64,000 bases of DNA from Paenibacillus pabuli (lineage in GTDB: Bacteria > Bacillota > Bacilli > Paenibacillales > Paenibacillaceae). Position numbers and translations under genes: made by a program. Below are positions 1 through 9,858 of this stretch, one piece after another (positions within the stretch are counted from its first letter, which is position 1; every line of letters starts with the position of its first letter). The notes under the pieces were generated by a model. It had not been told where the DNA came from. It did no database searches and saw nothing but the letters and a program-made list of their open reading frames with translations. The stretch is taken from the NCBI RefSeq assembly GCF_023101145.1, contig NZ_CP073714.1:744001-808000 (forward strand). Reading direction: 5' to 3'.

Positions 1-1247
1 CAGTCCTCAATATATTTTTTGCGTTCATTCTGGTGTTTCAGATAGTAGGCGTGTTCCCAAACATCAAGCGGCAGAAGAGGTACGATATCGGACTGAGATA
101 AATTCTGGTGTTTCTCCGCCTGCAAAATTTCCAATCTGTGCGCCCGCGGGCTCCAAACCAGCATGGCCCAGCCGCTGCCTTCCACTTTGTTGGCCGCTTC
201 GGTGAATTGATTCTTGAACGCTTCATAGCTGCCGAAATCCCGCTTGATCTGCTCTGCGAGCATACCGGAGGGCTTGCCTCCGCCTTTGGGATTCATGATT
301 GTCCAGAAGATCGTATGAAGGTAATGGCCTGCACCATTAAATGCGAGTTCACGTTCCCAATGTTTGACGAGTTCAAAATTATTCTTTTTCCGCGATTCTG
401 CCAGCTTTTTCTCAGCCGTGTTCAGTCCATCCACGTAGGATTGATGGTGCTTGTCATGATGTATGCGCATCGTCATTTCGTCAATATGCGGTTCCAGCGC
501 ATTGTAGGCATAGGGTAGGGGTGGCAGTGTGTGTCCGCCAATTGGTACAGGTCTCTCTTTGACTGGCGCTGCGGTATAGTTGGATGTACTTTCTGTATTT
601 GCATTAGGAGACGGAACAGCCGCTGAAGATTGTGTCTGTACCGCTGGAGTAGGGCTGTTGGCTTTTCCTGCAGCATTGGATGATTCTTCTACAGCTTCAC
701 GATAGGACTGTCCAGACAGGGAGGCTGAAGCGACATGTGCGTTGGAATCGGCTGTTTGTTCAGAGGTATAAAGGAAATGTTCCGGTGAAAAAGTTGAATC
801 AGAGACCGGATCTCGCATAGCTCCAGACTGTTTCAGCGTTTCAAGGACCCCCAGGAAATACTCGGATTCACGAATGAAATGCAGGATAACCAATTTGGCA
901 ATCGCCACCTGCTGCACAGCCGTACTTTGCTCCAGCAGGATGTACAGCTGTCTAATGAATTCCCGCGATTGTGCGCAGGCAGCTGCCACGAGTTGTTCAA
1001 TACAGCGGATGATGTAGGGAGCGGGTGGCTGGGTTCCGGGCAGTATTTGTTTGATCAGCTGATTCGCGACTCGCTCGCTATTCTCAAAGATCGCTTCCCA
1101 TTCCGCAAGCCATTCGACATAAGAGGGTTCAAGATCAGGAACCAATGAACGAATGACAATCGTATGTTCCTTCTCTTGCTCTTTCCAGAAACGGACTTCT
1201 TCGAGTACCCGCAGGGGCAGCAGATGCCCATATCCATACCAATTCAT
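1..1247 (-). CDS. Fe/Mn superoxide dismutase with N-terminal extension, 3' end outside window
   Basis: About 415 residues are visible, and the C-terminus lies beyond the left edge. The last ~200 visible residues are an Fe/Mn superoxide dismutase, which converts superoxide to peroxide and oxygen. The metal-binding landmarks are present: IHHDKHH, then GAGHYLHTIFW, then LPLDVWEHAYYLKHQN. Ahead of it is a ~135-residue helical domain beginning MNWYGYGHLLPLRVLEEVRF, which resembles the DUF2935-type helical family. A ~70-residue Ser/Thr/Ala/Pro-rich linker joins the two. Ordinary SodA is about 200 residues, so this is a two-domain form. No signal peptide is seen. The start is the ATG at 1247. The SOD assignment is firm; the role of the N-terminal domain is unknown. 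Confidence 0.9.
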   Translation of the reverse strand, partial: MNWYGYGHLLPLRVLEEVRFWKEQEKEHTIVIRSLVPDLEPSYVEWLAEWEAIFENSERVANQLIKQILPGTQPPAPYIIRCIEQLVAAACAQSREFIRQLYILLEQSTAVQQVAIAKLVILHFIRESEYFLGVLETLKQSGAMRDPVSDSTFSPEHFLYTSEQTADSNAHVASASLSGQSYREAVEESSNAAGKANSPTPAVQTQSSAAVPSPNANTESTSNYTAAPVKERPVPIGGHTLPPLPYAYNALEPHIDEMTMRIHHDKHHQSYVDGLNTAEKKLAESRKKNNFELVKHWERELAFNGAGHYLHTIFWTIMNPKGGGKPSGMLAEQIKRDFGSYEAFKNQFTEAANKVEGSGWAMLVWSPRAHRLEILQAEKHQNLSQSDIVPLLPLDVWEHAYYLKHQNERKKYIED

Positions 1248-1405
1248 AAGCGGTAAACCTCCGTTCAGATGAGTTCGAATTCAAATCCAGCAGCAGGAAT
1301 AAAATTGGATCGCCCGGTACGTTCAGTTTCTACTTTACAAGTTAGACCTACCATTGATTACGTCCCAAAAGTATATTCTTCAGGCATGTTGTCCTATGTG
1401 TACAT

Positions 1406-1432
1406 AAAAAAAAGAGCCCCTAGGGACTCTTG
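1406..1432 (-). terminator. Rho-independent terminator of the alpha/beta hydrolase gene
   Basis: Read on the minus strand, AGAGTCCC TA GGGGCTCT is followed by eight T. It starts 14 bases after the hydrolase stop codon and separates that gene from the SOD gene on the same strand. Confidence 0.85.
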
Positions 1433-1445
1433 AATAACCGAATCT

Positions 1446-2474
1446 TCATGATTCTCCGGTATTGGTATTTTCCACATCATCACTGCTCGTCTTGGTCACA
1501 TGACTCAGGAATGTGGAGACACGGCGCAGATATTCTTTCGGATGCTCCCGGAAGATCAGCTCATGATGCGCGCCATCCACAATCCATTCATCGGAATTTG
1601 GGTTGGTTTGGTTGCCGGCAAGCAGCTCCGCAATCGGATAAGGAGCTTTCTCATCCTCGGTACCATGGATGAAGAAAATCGGGAAAGAATAATCCTCCTT
1701 CTTCACTTCCTGATACGGGATCTGCTGCAGTCCGGTCCCGTTCAGAACCGGGAACAGCAGGTTCATAATCTCCAGCGTAGGCTGCCGCGGAAGATCTATC
1801 TGATTATGGATGTTGTGATACAGCGTATCCGGCTCAAGCAGGAACGTGCTGTCCAGAATCATGGCATCCACATCTTTGGTAATAAGCCCAGTCTGCAGGG
1901 CTGTACCTGCACCCATGGAGAAGCCCCATACAACAAGCTCCTGAGCTCCGCGCTGCTTCGCAAACTGGATTGCACCAAGCAGCTGCTGGGACTCGGCTTT
2001 GCCGCCTGTGGCGACAGCCTTGTTCACCTGTGAAGCGAAACCGTAATCGAACATCACCACATTAAATCCGAGCTGGTGAGCATAGTGGGCCAGATCATAC
2101 ATCGGTACCCAGGTCTCTTCACGATTCGCACCATATCCATGGCTGAATATGATCGTTTTGTTTGCATTATCATCAGCCGGAATATACCAGCCTTGCATCG
2201 TCCGACTGCCGTCTGCTGCCGGAAACGTGATATCTTGATACTTCATATTTTTCGCCTGCATGGGATTGGAGAAAACAGGCGCTACGGTTGGATTGGATAA
2301 CACCCAGGCAATATAACCGTGTAGTGCAATGAAACAAAAGAGCAGAAAAAATACAACGGAGAGCAGCAACGCCACGACAATATGTTTGAACCGGATCAGC
2401 CTCGGTGATAACGAAGAAGGCAGATCGGACACTTTCGTTTGCAGCGGGGCTTCGCTCTGGGATGTCGGATACAT
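1446..2474 (-). CDS. Alpha/beta hydrolase, membrane-anchored
   Basis: A 342-residue alpha/beta-hydrolase-fold protein. A hydrophobic segment at about residues 35-60 should anchor it in the membrane with the catalytic domain outside. Visible motifs are IIFSHGYGANREE (oxyanion region), WGFSMGAGTA (nucleophile elbow with catalytic Ser), an Asp-bearing strand near FFIHGTEDEKAPY, and a late GAHHELIF His. These form a Ser-Asp-His triad of the serine aminopeptidase/lysophospholipase-like group. The ATG at 2474 is chosen because AAAGGAGGGG precedes it. The gene is monocistronic, with its own terminator. The substrate cannot be deduced. Confidence 0.85.
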   Translation of the reverse strand: MYPTSQSEAPLQTKVSDLPSSLSPRLIRFKHIVVALLLSVVFFLLFCFIALHGYIAWVLSNPTVAPVFSNPMQAKNMKYQDITFPAADGSRTMQGWYIPADDNANKTIIFSHGYGANREETWVPMYDLAHYAHQLGFNVVMFDYGFASQVNKAVATGGKAESQQLLGAIQFAKQRGAQELVVWGFSMGAGTALQTGLITKDVDAMILDSTFLLEPDTLYHNIHNQIDLPRQPTLEIMNLLFPVLNGTGLQQIPYQEVKKEDYSFPIFFIHGTEDEKAPYPIAELLAGNQTNPNSDEWIVDGAHHELIFREHPKEYLRRVSTFLSHVTKTSSDDVENTNTGES

Positions 2475-2755
2475 GATTGCCCCTCCTTTAAAAATCAAAT
2501 GAAGATAACAACGAGACGAACATAGCGGATAAATGATTTTTCTGACTACATATGAAGCAAAATCTTAATTTAATATATCTTTATCGTATGTTCCAATATA
2601 GTCAAAGTCAATTGATTGAGGCCATTTGTTACGCAATTGTTATATAGTTCTAAAGATATATGGGTAACATTTCCTTAGGGTGCAAAATGCAGGGGATTCT
2701 AATTTATAAAAAGAAAATATTTACAATTATTCCTGCCCCAAATGGCGCTTTTTGG
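2475..2755. other. Divergent intergenic region, no gene
   Basis: An AT-rich spacer between the minus-strand hydrolase and the plus-strand IclR gene. It must hold the hydrolase promoter, but no convincing -35/-10 pair was picked. A short open frame running from about 2660 into the IclR gene has no ribosome binding site and overlaps the IclR promoter. Confidence 0.5.
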
Positions 2756-2784
2756 TTTACAGATGAGACCGTTTCTCATATAAT
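2756..2784 (+). promoter_or_regulatory. Sigma-A type promoter of the IclR gene
   Basis: A -35 box TTTACA (2756-2761) and a perfect -10 box TATAAT (2779-2784) are separated by 17 bp. The spacer itself carries the inverted repeat TGAGA-N5-TCTCA, a possible extra operator. Initiation is expected near 2791. Confidence 0.75.
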
Positions 2785-2796
2785 TTATGTAACCAA

Positions 2797-2813
2797 GTTT
2801 CATGTGATGAAAC
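2797..2813. promoter_or_regulatory. Palindromic operator, likely IclR autoregulation
   Basis: GTTTCAT GTG ATGAAAC is a perfect inverted repeat with 7-bp arms. It lies just downstream of the predicted transcription start and 19 bp before the IclR start codon. IclR proteins commonly repress themselves through such sites. The assignment to this regulator is inference. Confidence 0.55.
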
Positions 2814-2832
2814 ATGAGGAGGGCAACTTGCC

Positions 2833-3576
2833 ATGGAAGACCGAAAGTTAACCGTCCGGGCTGTGGAACGGGCGCTGGATATATTATTGTGTTTTACCAC
2901 CCGCAGTGATCTGGGACTCACGGAAATTGCCAGTCAGATCGGTCTGCACAAAAGTACAGTCCATCGTCTGATGGCTACTTTGGAGGACAAAGGGTTCGTG
3001 ATCAGGGATGCAGCAACCGAGAAATATCGACTCGGCATACGCATCTGGGAACTGTCTGCCCATATGTCTCGCAGCGATGATCCGGCCATTCTGCTTCTTC
3101 CTGCAATGGAGCGGCTCAGAGATCGACTGGGTGAAACGGTGAGCTTATACCTGAGAGACGGTAGTGAGCGGATTCGGATTCAAGCGGTGCAGAGTGATCA
3201 GGCGATTCGTCGTGTGGCTCCGGTGGGCGTCAGACTTCCGTTATCCGTGGGAGCGTCGAGCAAAGTGCTGATGGCTTTTGCCACCGAAGAGGACCGCGAA
3301 GATCTGATGAATGGACCGGAGTGGCCTGTATTTATTGATCCGGCAGTATATTTGGCACAGATGAAAGACATTCTGGAATATGGCTACGCAACAAGTTACG
3401 AGGAACGTGAACCGGGAGCCGCGGCCGTATCTGTACCGATCATGGATCGAAAAGGCAACATTGCTGCTGCCCTGTCCGTATCTGGACCTGTTAGTCGCCT
3501 TTCGCAGGAGACGTTGCATGAATACGCACCTGTGCTGAAGGAAGCTGCTGCGCAGATGGGACTTATGTTATCCTGA
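2833..3576 (+). CDS. IclR family transcriptional regulator
   Basis: A 247-residue DNA-binding regulator with the IclR layout. An N-terminal winged helix-turn-helix spans about residues 5-65 (LTEIASQIGLHKSTVHRLMA). A C-terminal effector-binding domain includes VSLYLRDG, LPLSVGASSKVLMAF and a late AAVSVPIMDRKGNIAAALSV segment. The length is normal for the family. The start has GAGGAGGG upstream. No metabolic operon follows directly, since thiC is separately controlled, so the target pathway is unknown. The palindrome between promoter and start suggests autoregulation. Confidence 0.9.
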   Translation: MEDRKLTVRAVERALDILLCFTTRSDLGLTEIASQIGLHKSTVHRLMATLEDKGFVIRDAATEKYRLGIRIWELSAHMSRSDDPAILLLPAMERLRDRLGETVSLYLRDGSERIRIQAVQSDQAIRRVAPVGVRLPLSVGASSKVLMAFATEEDREDLMNGPEWPVFIDPAVYLAQMKDILEYGYATSYEEREPGAAAVSVPIMDRKGNIAAALSVSGPVSRLSQETLHEYAPVLKEAAAQMGLMLS

Positions 3577-3610
3577 TTTTATATTCTGGAATATAAAGGT
3601 TGTTTTTATG
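3577..3610 (+). terminator. Weak terminator after the IclR gene
   Basis: TTTATATTC TG GAATATAAA is followed by GGTTGTTTTTATG. The stem is AT-rich and the T tract is offset by four bases, so termination efficiency is uncertain. Confidence 0.5.
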
Positions 3611-3700
3611 TTTCGGTTGCGCTACTCTGTAATGGAGGGCCCAACGGGGTCAGCATAATTGCATATGAATCTGCGGCTACGATGCTGCAACTTGTTAACG

Positions 3701-3797
3701 TTACTGGGGGAGTCCGAATTGTCCGGACTGAGACGGAATCGCATGAGATTCCGGACCCTTTGCACCTGATCTGGATCATACCAGCGTAGGGAAGTAA
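3701..3797 (+). promoter_or_regulatory. TPP riboswitch (THI element) aptamer of thiC
   Basis: The diagnostic thiamine pyrophosphate aptamer sequences are present in order: TTACTGGGGGAGTCCG, then CTGAGACGGAATC, then GACCCTTTGCACCTGATCTG, then ATACCAGCGTAGGGAAGTAA. TTACT (3701-3705) pairs with AGTAA (3793-3797) to form P1. TPP binding is expected to lower thiC expression through the terminator at 3888-3917. Between them, CACCAA/TTGGTG arms could take part in the alternative fold. That fold is inference. Confidence 0.93.
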
Positions 3798-3887
3798 TCG
3801 GCGATACGACCACGAACACCATATGATGTGACTTATGGATAGCTCCACCAAGGAGTCTCTATAAGGTACGTTATTGGTGATGGACAT

Positions 3888-3917
3888 AAGCCGGTTCCCT
3901 TGGGAACCGGCTTTTTT
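3888..3917 (+). terminator. Riboswitch-controlled terminator ahead of thiC
   Basis: AAGCCGGTTCCC TT GGGAACCGGCTT is followed by TTTTTA. It lies about 90 nt after the TPP aptamer and 240 nt before the thiC start, the arrangement expected for transcription attenuation. The 240-nt stretch after it shows no gene. Confidence 0.85.
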
Positions 3918-4039
3918 ATACAGTAAACACGCAGAAGCCGGTGCCAGAGCTGCTTTTGGATAAGAGCTGGGAGCCGATGGCGGGCATGCATTGGGATGAA
4001 TAATGAATACCTTTTGCTTCGACTGTCTGTATTACTTGA

Positions 4040-5977
<1,938 letters not shown>

Positions 5978-6018
5978 GCGTCGTTACAGCCCAATCTGGG
6001 CGGCCTGACATGGTGAAT

Positions 6019-6055
6019 AGCCGTTCCTTTCCGTGATTGCGGAGAGGAACGGCTT
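6019..6055 (+). terminator. thiC terminator
   Basis: AGCCGTTCCT and AGGAACGGCT form the stem, followed by TATTTCT. It lies about 40 bases after the thiC stop. The T run is short, so strength is moderate. Confidence 0.75.
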
Positions 6056-6096
6056 ATTTCTGATTTTTTGTATGTGTACAACATCTGAAAAAAAAA

Positions 6097-6264
6097 TCAG
6101 TTCTCATCATGATGAGTTTCTTGGTTTTTCTTGTTCCACATTTTATATAAAATCCCCGCAATAACAAATAAGAGTGCATCACTCAATCTGGGAGAACCGC
6201 CATATATAAACGCCGAACAGGCAAATCCAACTACAAATAATATAACAACATAAAGAAAAGGCAT
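6097..6264 (-). CDS. Small membrane protein of unknown function
   Basis: A 55-residue protein beginning MPFLYVVILFVVGFACSAFI. It has two hydrophobic segments (about residues 3-20 and 27-42) and a charged tail ending in KKNQETHHDEN. The ATG at 6264 has CGGGAGGA six bases upstream; a longer in-frame opening to 6324 has no such site. It follows the racemase-like gene on the same strand with a 63-bp gap and could be co-transcribed. I do not recognise a family. Confidence 0.6.
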   Translation of the reverse strand: MPFLYVVILFVVGFACSAFIYGGSPRLSDALLFVIAGILYKMWNKKNQETHHDEN

Positions 6265-6327
6265 GCTTATTCCTCCCGTAATTGTAGACGTAGCTGGTTT
6301 GAATGGCTTACGTCTCGGATTCAAAGT

Positions 6328-7020
6328 CTAACGCCGCTTCAAGCTCAACTTCTTCTCCAAATACGCCGCAACCGATGCCAGCGGGCTGTAGATCGCCATA
6401 CCTGTGTCTGCTGTGACCCGCGCTGCCGCGGGAGCCATGGACAGTTGAGCGGCGACTACCGTGCGATCCGGGTACTGTTCAGCAATTTGCTGTAATCCGG
6501 TGCTCACCGCTGCAAGATAGCCTTCCTTATCGCCTCGCATAATTAACTCGAATGTGCCTGGGATCAGTACTGCTTCAGTTTCTAACGCTTCGATCCCGTT
6601 TCGCTGCTCATCCTCATCATCTTGCTGCAAAGCCAGATTCACCCGTACCATCGTTCCCTCAATCGTTGCGGGGTTGGTAAACGCCAGGATGTACTCACCA
6701 GGATTCTGCTGCATTTCCTGAAGTAATGGATCATCAATACCAACTACAGGGACGGGAACATGTGATGCCTCCTGCTCAAGTACGGCTGCAAACAGGGTAC
6801 AGGTGACGAGAATGGCATCTGCATGGCAGTGCGCGATCCATTGCAGTGTCTGTGATACTTTCTCATGGGTAACTGCCTCGGTGAAATCCGCATCATGTTT
6901 GAGGCGATCCAGACCCGGATCAACATAATGTACAAGTTCAACCTTATAAGGAGCGAGTGCTTCTTCAATCAGTGCAATATTGGAATAGTGAGCGTGAAAA
7001 CAGCCGATAGTTATCATCAT
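6328..7020 (-). CDS. Asp/Glu racemase superfamily protein
   Basis: A cytoplasmic protein of about 230 residues starting MMITIGCFHAHYSN. It has the Asp/Glu/hydantoin racemase fold pattern: an N-terminal Rossmann-like half, LVTCTLFAAVLEQ carrying a candidate catalytic Cys, VVGIDDPLLQEM, and VVAAQLSMAPAAARV where a second catalytic Cys would be expected but none is seen. The apparent lack of the second Cys means racemase activity is not assured. The start is chosen from the GGGGGCAA site upstream. A longer in-frame start at 7104 is less likely. Confidence 0.7.
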   Translation of the reverse strand: MMITIGCFHAHYSNIALIEEALAPYKVELVHYVDPGLDRLKHDADFTEAVTHEKVSQTLQWIAHCHADAILVTCTLFAAVLEQEASHVPVPVVGIDDPLLQEMQQNPGEYILAFTNPATIEGTMVRVNLALQQDDEDEQRNGIEALETEAVLIPGTFELIMRGDKEGYLAAVSTGLQQIAEQYPDRTVVAAQLSMAPAAARVTADTGMAIYSPLASVAAYLEKKLSLKRR

Positions 7021-7222
7021 ATTTGCCCCCTGAAATGGATGTTGTCTCAATAAAGTGCCGCAGATATTTAACCCATTATAGAGATGTGACAATAGGCTGT
7101 ACATATGTAAAATGCTGATCTCACAACAAATTTAAGCGAAAACGCGAATAACCGTTCATCCACAACTTCGCAGAGGAACGGTACAAACCACGCAAGCGAT
7201 TCTCAATTCGCTCATATTTCAT

Positions 7223-7390
7223 TTATCGCATAGAAGGGGCGGCGTTCTTTTTAGCCATTTTTTGCTGCAAAATTTCATGAAAGGATAGACCTTGAGTGTT
7301 CTCATTCTCCTTTTTGGGAGCAGTGGTCGCCGTGTTGCGCGGATATTGGTGATGGTACGGGATCATTTGCTGAATAGGCATGCGGATCAT
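7223..7390 (-). CDS. Small hydrophilic protein, FHEIL motif
   Basis: A 55-residue open frame starting MIRMPIQQMIPYHHQY and ending KKNAAPSMR. An excellent AAAGGAGGAACC ribosome binding site supports translation. It carries LSFHEILQQKMA, which resembles the short N-terminal FxEILxxK motif seen in small flagellar-operon proteins (TIGR02530-like). That link is weak, because no flagellar genes are nearby. It is basic and has no membrane segment. Confidence 0.6.
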   Translation of the reverse strand: MIRMPIQQMIPYHHQYPRNTATTAPKKENENTQGLSFHEILQQKMAKKNAAPSMR

Positions 7391-7806
7391 CTTGGTTCCT
7401 CCTTTAATGCATTATCGAATATGCATATGTGATTATTAAATAGGTTATGTATTCCGGCGGGTTATCGTCTCTGTTACGTAAATAGGTATATGTGACTTGT
7501 TAGGTGAAACAAACAACTTTAAGATGTAATTCCAATTGGATTGTAGTGATTTTACCCCGTATTCAGGAGATGTAAACGTTTTTAGGGAAATTCAGGAGGA
7601 AAGGACCGCATATGTAAGGTTTCGTATGGGAGGATAGAAGCGGTTGTTAAGTGAATAGACCCAGTTTTGGGGCTGCCAATGGTGTCGAAATTAAGACATA
7701 TTGTCTGGTTGTATAGGTACGACGCGTGCTAGCTAACTTGGTACCATAGTCGGTTGTTGGGTGTATATCAGGGCATTTTATGACGGAGAGTCAACGTGTA
7801 AACGCC
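7391..7806. other. Non-coding stretch, no feature recognised
   Basis: About 415 bases without a convincing gene on either strand. It must contain the promoter of the 55-residue gene at 7223-7390. AGGAGGAAAGGACCGCATATG near 7593 is followed at once by a stop codon, so it is not a gene start. Confidence 0.4.
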
Positions 7807-7834
7807 AAAAAGCCGCCAGGAAAACCTGGCAGCC
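7807..7834 (-). terminator. Terminator of the zinc-ribbon/GyrI-like gene
   Basis: On the minus strand, GCTGCCAGG TTTT CCTGGCGGC is followed by TTTTTGGC. It lies about 100 bases beyond the stop codon of the minus-strand gene ending at 7936. Confidence 0.8.
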
Positions 7835-7935
7835 TAATCGCAATTTGCATAAATCCACGGAGCAGTATTCACTTACTAAGTCCTAGTTTGAGTCGCTCAA
7901 TTGGGATGAAGATATGATCAAAATCACTTGTGTTC

Positions 7936-8757
7936 TTATTGTTCTTGCCGAACAGCAATATATAGGTCCACCTGAACGTTCTCTGGATCAAGGCTCCGCT
8001 CATCATACAATTCAAAATCCCCGGTAAAGGTACGCATCCCCTGATTGTTCCAGGCCCATACCGCACCCCAGGCTTCACTCACAACTTCGCCCATCGGACC
8101 CTTTCTGGAGGTGAACACCGCATAAGTTGCAGGCGGCAGCTCAACGGAATTCAATCCTTCAGGCAACGCTTCATGTGGATCAACCTCATGACCCACCAGT
8201 ATGGTGTATTCTCCATTTATGCCATCCGTATAGTCAGCGTAACAACCATAGCGGGGGGCTTCAGGGGCAGGCTGGTGATCTGAGGTGAAGTAGCTGTCCC
8301 AGAGTCCCTGAATGCAGCCTTTGCCACTCATCTCAATGGCGTTGGTTGTTCTGGCGGACACACCTGCAAGGCGCTTTCCTGGCAGCGTGACGTACCGAAT
8401 GGGCTCTGTGGAAAGACGATTGTCCCGAGTTCCTTGATTAAATTCAACGGACCCATCCGAATTTTCTGCCCCAAATGTCACGTTCCGTTCTGAGCCGGAG
8501 GCATTCCATCTTTTCAAAAAAGGAAGCTGGTTCCGCAGCATCGCTCTTGCTGATTCCTCGTCCATCCCTTCCTGGTTCAGGATGGCGGTGCACATTTCGA
8601 TCATGCCCTCCAGGGTGATATCGGGCTGCTCGAACTTGCCTTCTTTATAACAATAGATACAGTATTCGCGGGTTGTATGACCACCCGTTTCTGTGCCGAA
8701 TTGGGCAGGGGTAGTAAGTGGCATTCCGCAGCTCTGGCATACGGTGACGTTCATCAT
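7936..8757 (-). CDS. Zinc-ribbon protein with GyrI-like effector-binding domain
   Basis: A protein of about 273 residues with two parts. Residues 1-85 form a putative zinc ribbon (CQSCGMPL and EYCIYCYKEG, two CX2C knuckles) followed by a helical segment. The remaining ~170 residues match the bacterial transcription-activator effector-binding (GyrI/AraC_E_bind) fold, including LPGKRLAGVSARTTN, YTILVGHEV and PPATYAVFTSRKGPMG. Such proteins may bind small hydrophobic molecules. No helix-turn-helix is present, so it need not be a transcription factor. GGAGGAA upstream supports the paired ATGs at 8757/8754. It lies downstream of the WYL regulator on the same strand. Confidence 0.8.
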   Translation of the reverse strand: MMNVTVCQSCGMPLTTPAQFGTETGGHTTREYCIYCYKEGKFEQPDITLEGMIEMCTAILNQEGMDEESARAMLRNQLPFLKRWNASGSERNVTFGAENSDGSVEFNQGTRDNRLSTEPIRYVTLPGKRLAGVSARTTNAIEMSGKGCIQGLWDSYFTSDHQPAPEAPRYGCYADYTDGINGEYTILVGHEVDPHEALPEGLNSVELPPATYAVFTSRKGPMGEVVSEAWGAVWAWNNQGMRTFTGDFELYDERSLDPENVQVDLYIAVRQEQ

Positions 8758-8830
8758 CAATTCCTCCTCGTTATGTAACGCTTAATATAGTAGAAGTATA
8801 ACGGGAGGAACTGGACACCTGTCTGTCAGG

Positions 8831-9775
8831 TTAGAGGCGAGCCTTATAATTTTGTACAATTTGTTCAGCAATTCTACGAATCTCTTCTCGAATATGCAGA
8901 GGCTCCAGCACTTCGACATCTGCGCCAAATCCAAGAATGAACCCGTACAGCCAGTTATCTTCGGGAAATGCGACCTGGCTAATATAATACCCCTCGCCAT
9001 CCGAAACGACGTTCTCTATGCCAAACCATTCCTCTGCGATGTGACGGATACGAGCATGGAATCTCAGGCTTAGGGCCACTTTATTATCCGGAGTTGCCCA
9101 TTCCTGCTGCCAGGGCCTGTCCTGCAGGTTAATGGGCTTGCGTTCGAAGCTCCCTTGGGCGAGGGTAACGTCTCTCATGCGAACCAGCTTGAACATACGG
9201 AACTCGTTGCGCTCGTGACAGAACGCATAGAGGTACCAGGAATGCTTTTTGAGCACGAGAGTATGCGGATCCGTTGTTCTATGGGTCTGAGTACCTTCTG
9301 CACTGCAATAGGTAAATGAGATGGGGCGCAGCTGATCCATGCCCTGTTCAATGAGCTGAAGCTTGATTTGCAGCGCTTCAGGATGCGTCCACATCGAATA
9401 ATCCACAATAAAGCGGCTGGTATTGGCCTGAAAATCCTCATTTTTGGATTCAGGCACGATACTGCTGAGTTTCTCCATCAACAGTTCCCGTGCCACATTT
9501 GTATGGGAGGTGGATACACTTCGTAACGCAGTGACAATAGAAGCCAGATCCTTGTCAGTCAGGACATTTCGGTCAAGCCTGTAGCCCTCTGCAAGGCCAA
9601 TCCCCCCGCTTGCACCCTGATAGGTGACGACAGGAATACCCGCCTGACCCAGCGTGTCTATGTCCCGGTAGATGGTGCGGATGGATACCTCAAACGTATC
9701 TGCCAAATCCTTGGCCTGCACCCGGCCACGATTGATCAGCAGCACAACGATGGCTAATAAACGGTCGAGTTTCAT
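8831..9775 (-). CDS. YafY-type WYL-domain transcriptional regulator
   Basis: A 314-residue regulator. An N-terminal winged helix (MKLDRLLAIVVLLINRGRVQ) includes FEVSIRTIYRDIDTLGQAGI, the typical recognition helix of the DeoR/HTH_11 group. A central WYL domain carries LKKHSWYLYAFCHERNEFRMF, followed by a WCX-type C-terminus. WYL domains sense ligands. The ATG at 9775 follows AAGGGAA; a TTG at 9793 is possible. It probably controls itself or the zinc-ribbon gene 73 bp downstream. It is divergent from the vanR-like gene with an 83-bp gap, so a shared promoter region is possible. Confidence 0.9.
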   Translation of the reverse strand: MKLDRLLAIVVLLINRGRVQAKDLADTFEVSIRTIYRDIDTLGQAGIPVVTYQGASGGIGLAEGYRLDRNVLTDKDLASIVTALRSVSTSHTNVARELLMEKLSSIVPESKNEDFQANTSRFIVDYSMWTHPEALQIKLQLIEQGMDQLRPISFTYCSAEGTQTHRTTDPHTLVLKKHSWYLYAFCHERNEFRMFKLVRMRDVTLAQGSFERKPINLQDRPWQQEWATPDNKVALSLRFHARIRHIAEEWFGIENVVSDGEGYYISQVAFPEDNWLYGFILGFGADVEVLEPLHIREEIRRIAEQIVQNYKARL

Positions 9776-9858
9776 ATATTGGATTCCCTTCAATCATTTA
9801 TAAGTTGGATTCAGATATGTTATATTGTTGAGCATCACATATAGGAGTGGAATAAGCA

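Noticed and set aside
2660..2851. Short plus-strand frame ahead of the IclR gene
   Set aside because: It contains the IclR promoter and operator and runs into the IclR coding frame; no ribosome binding site.
7140..7190. Inverted repeat ACCGTTC/GAACGGT upstream of the racemase-like gene
   Set aside because: Could be a terminator of the 55-residue gene, but the loop is long and the T run is weak, so it was not listed.
7571..7584. cre-like sequence TGTAAACGTTTTTA
   Set aside because: The right half deviates from the consensus and there is no gene at the usual distance.
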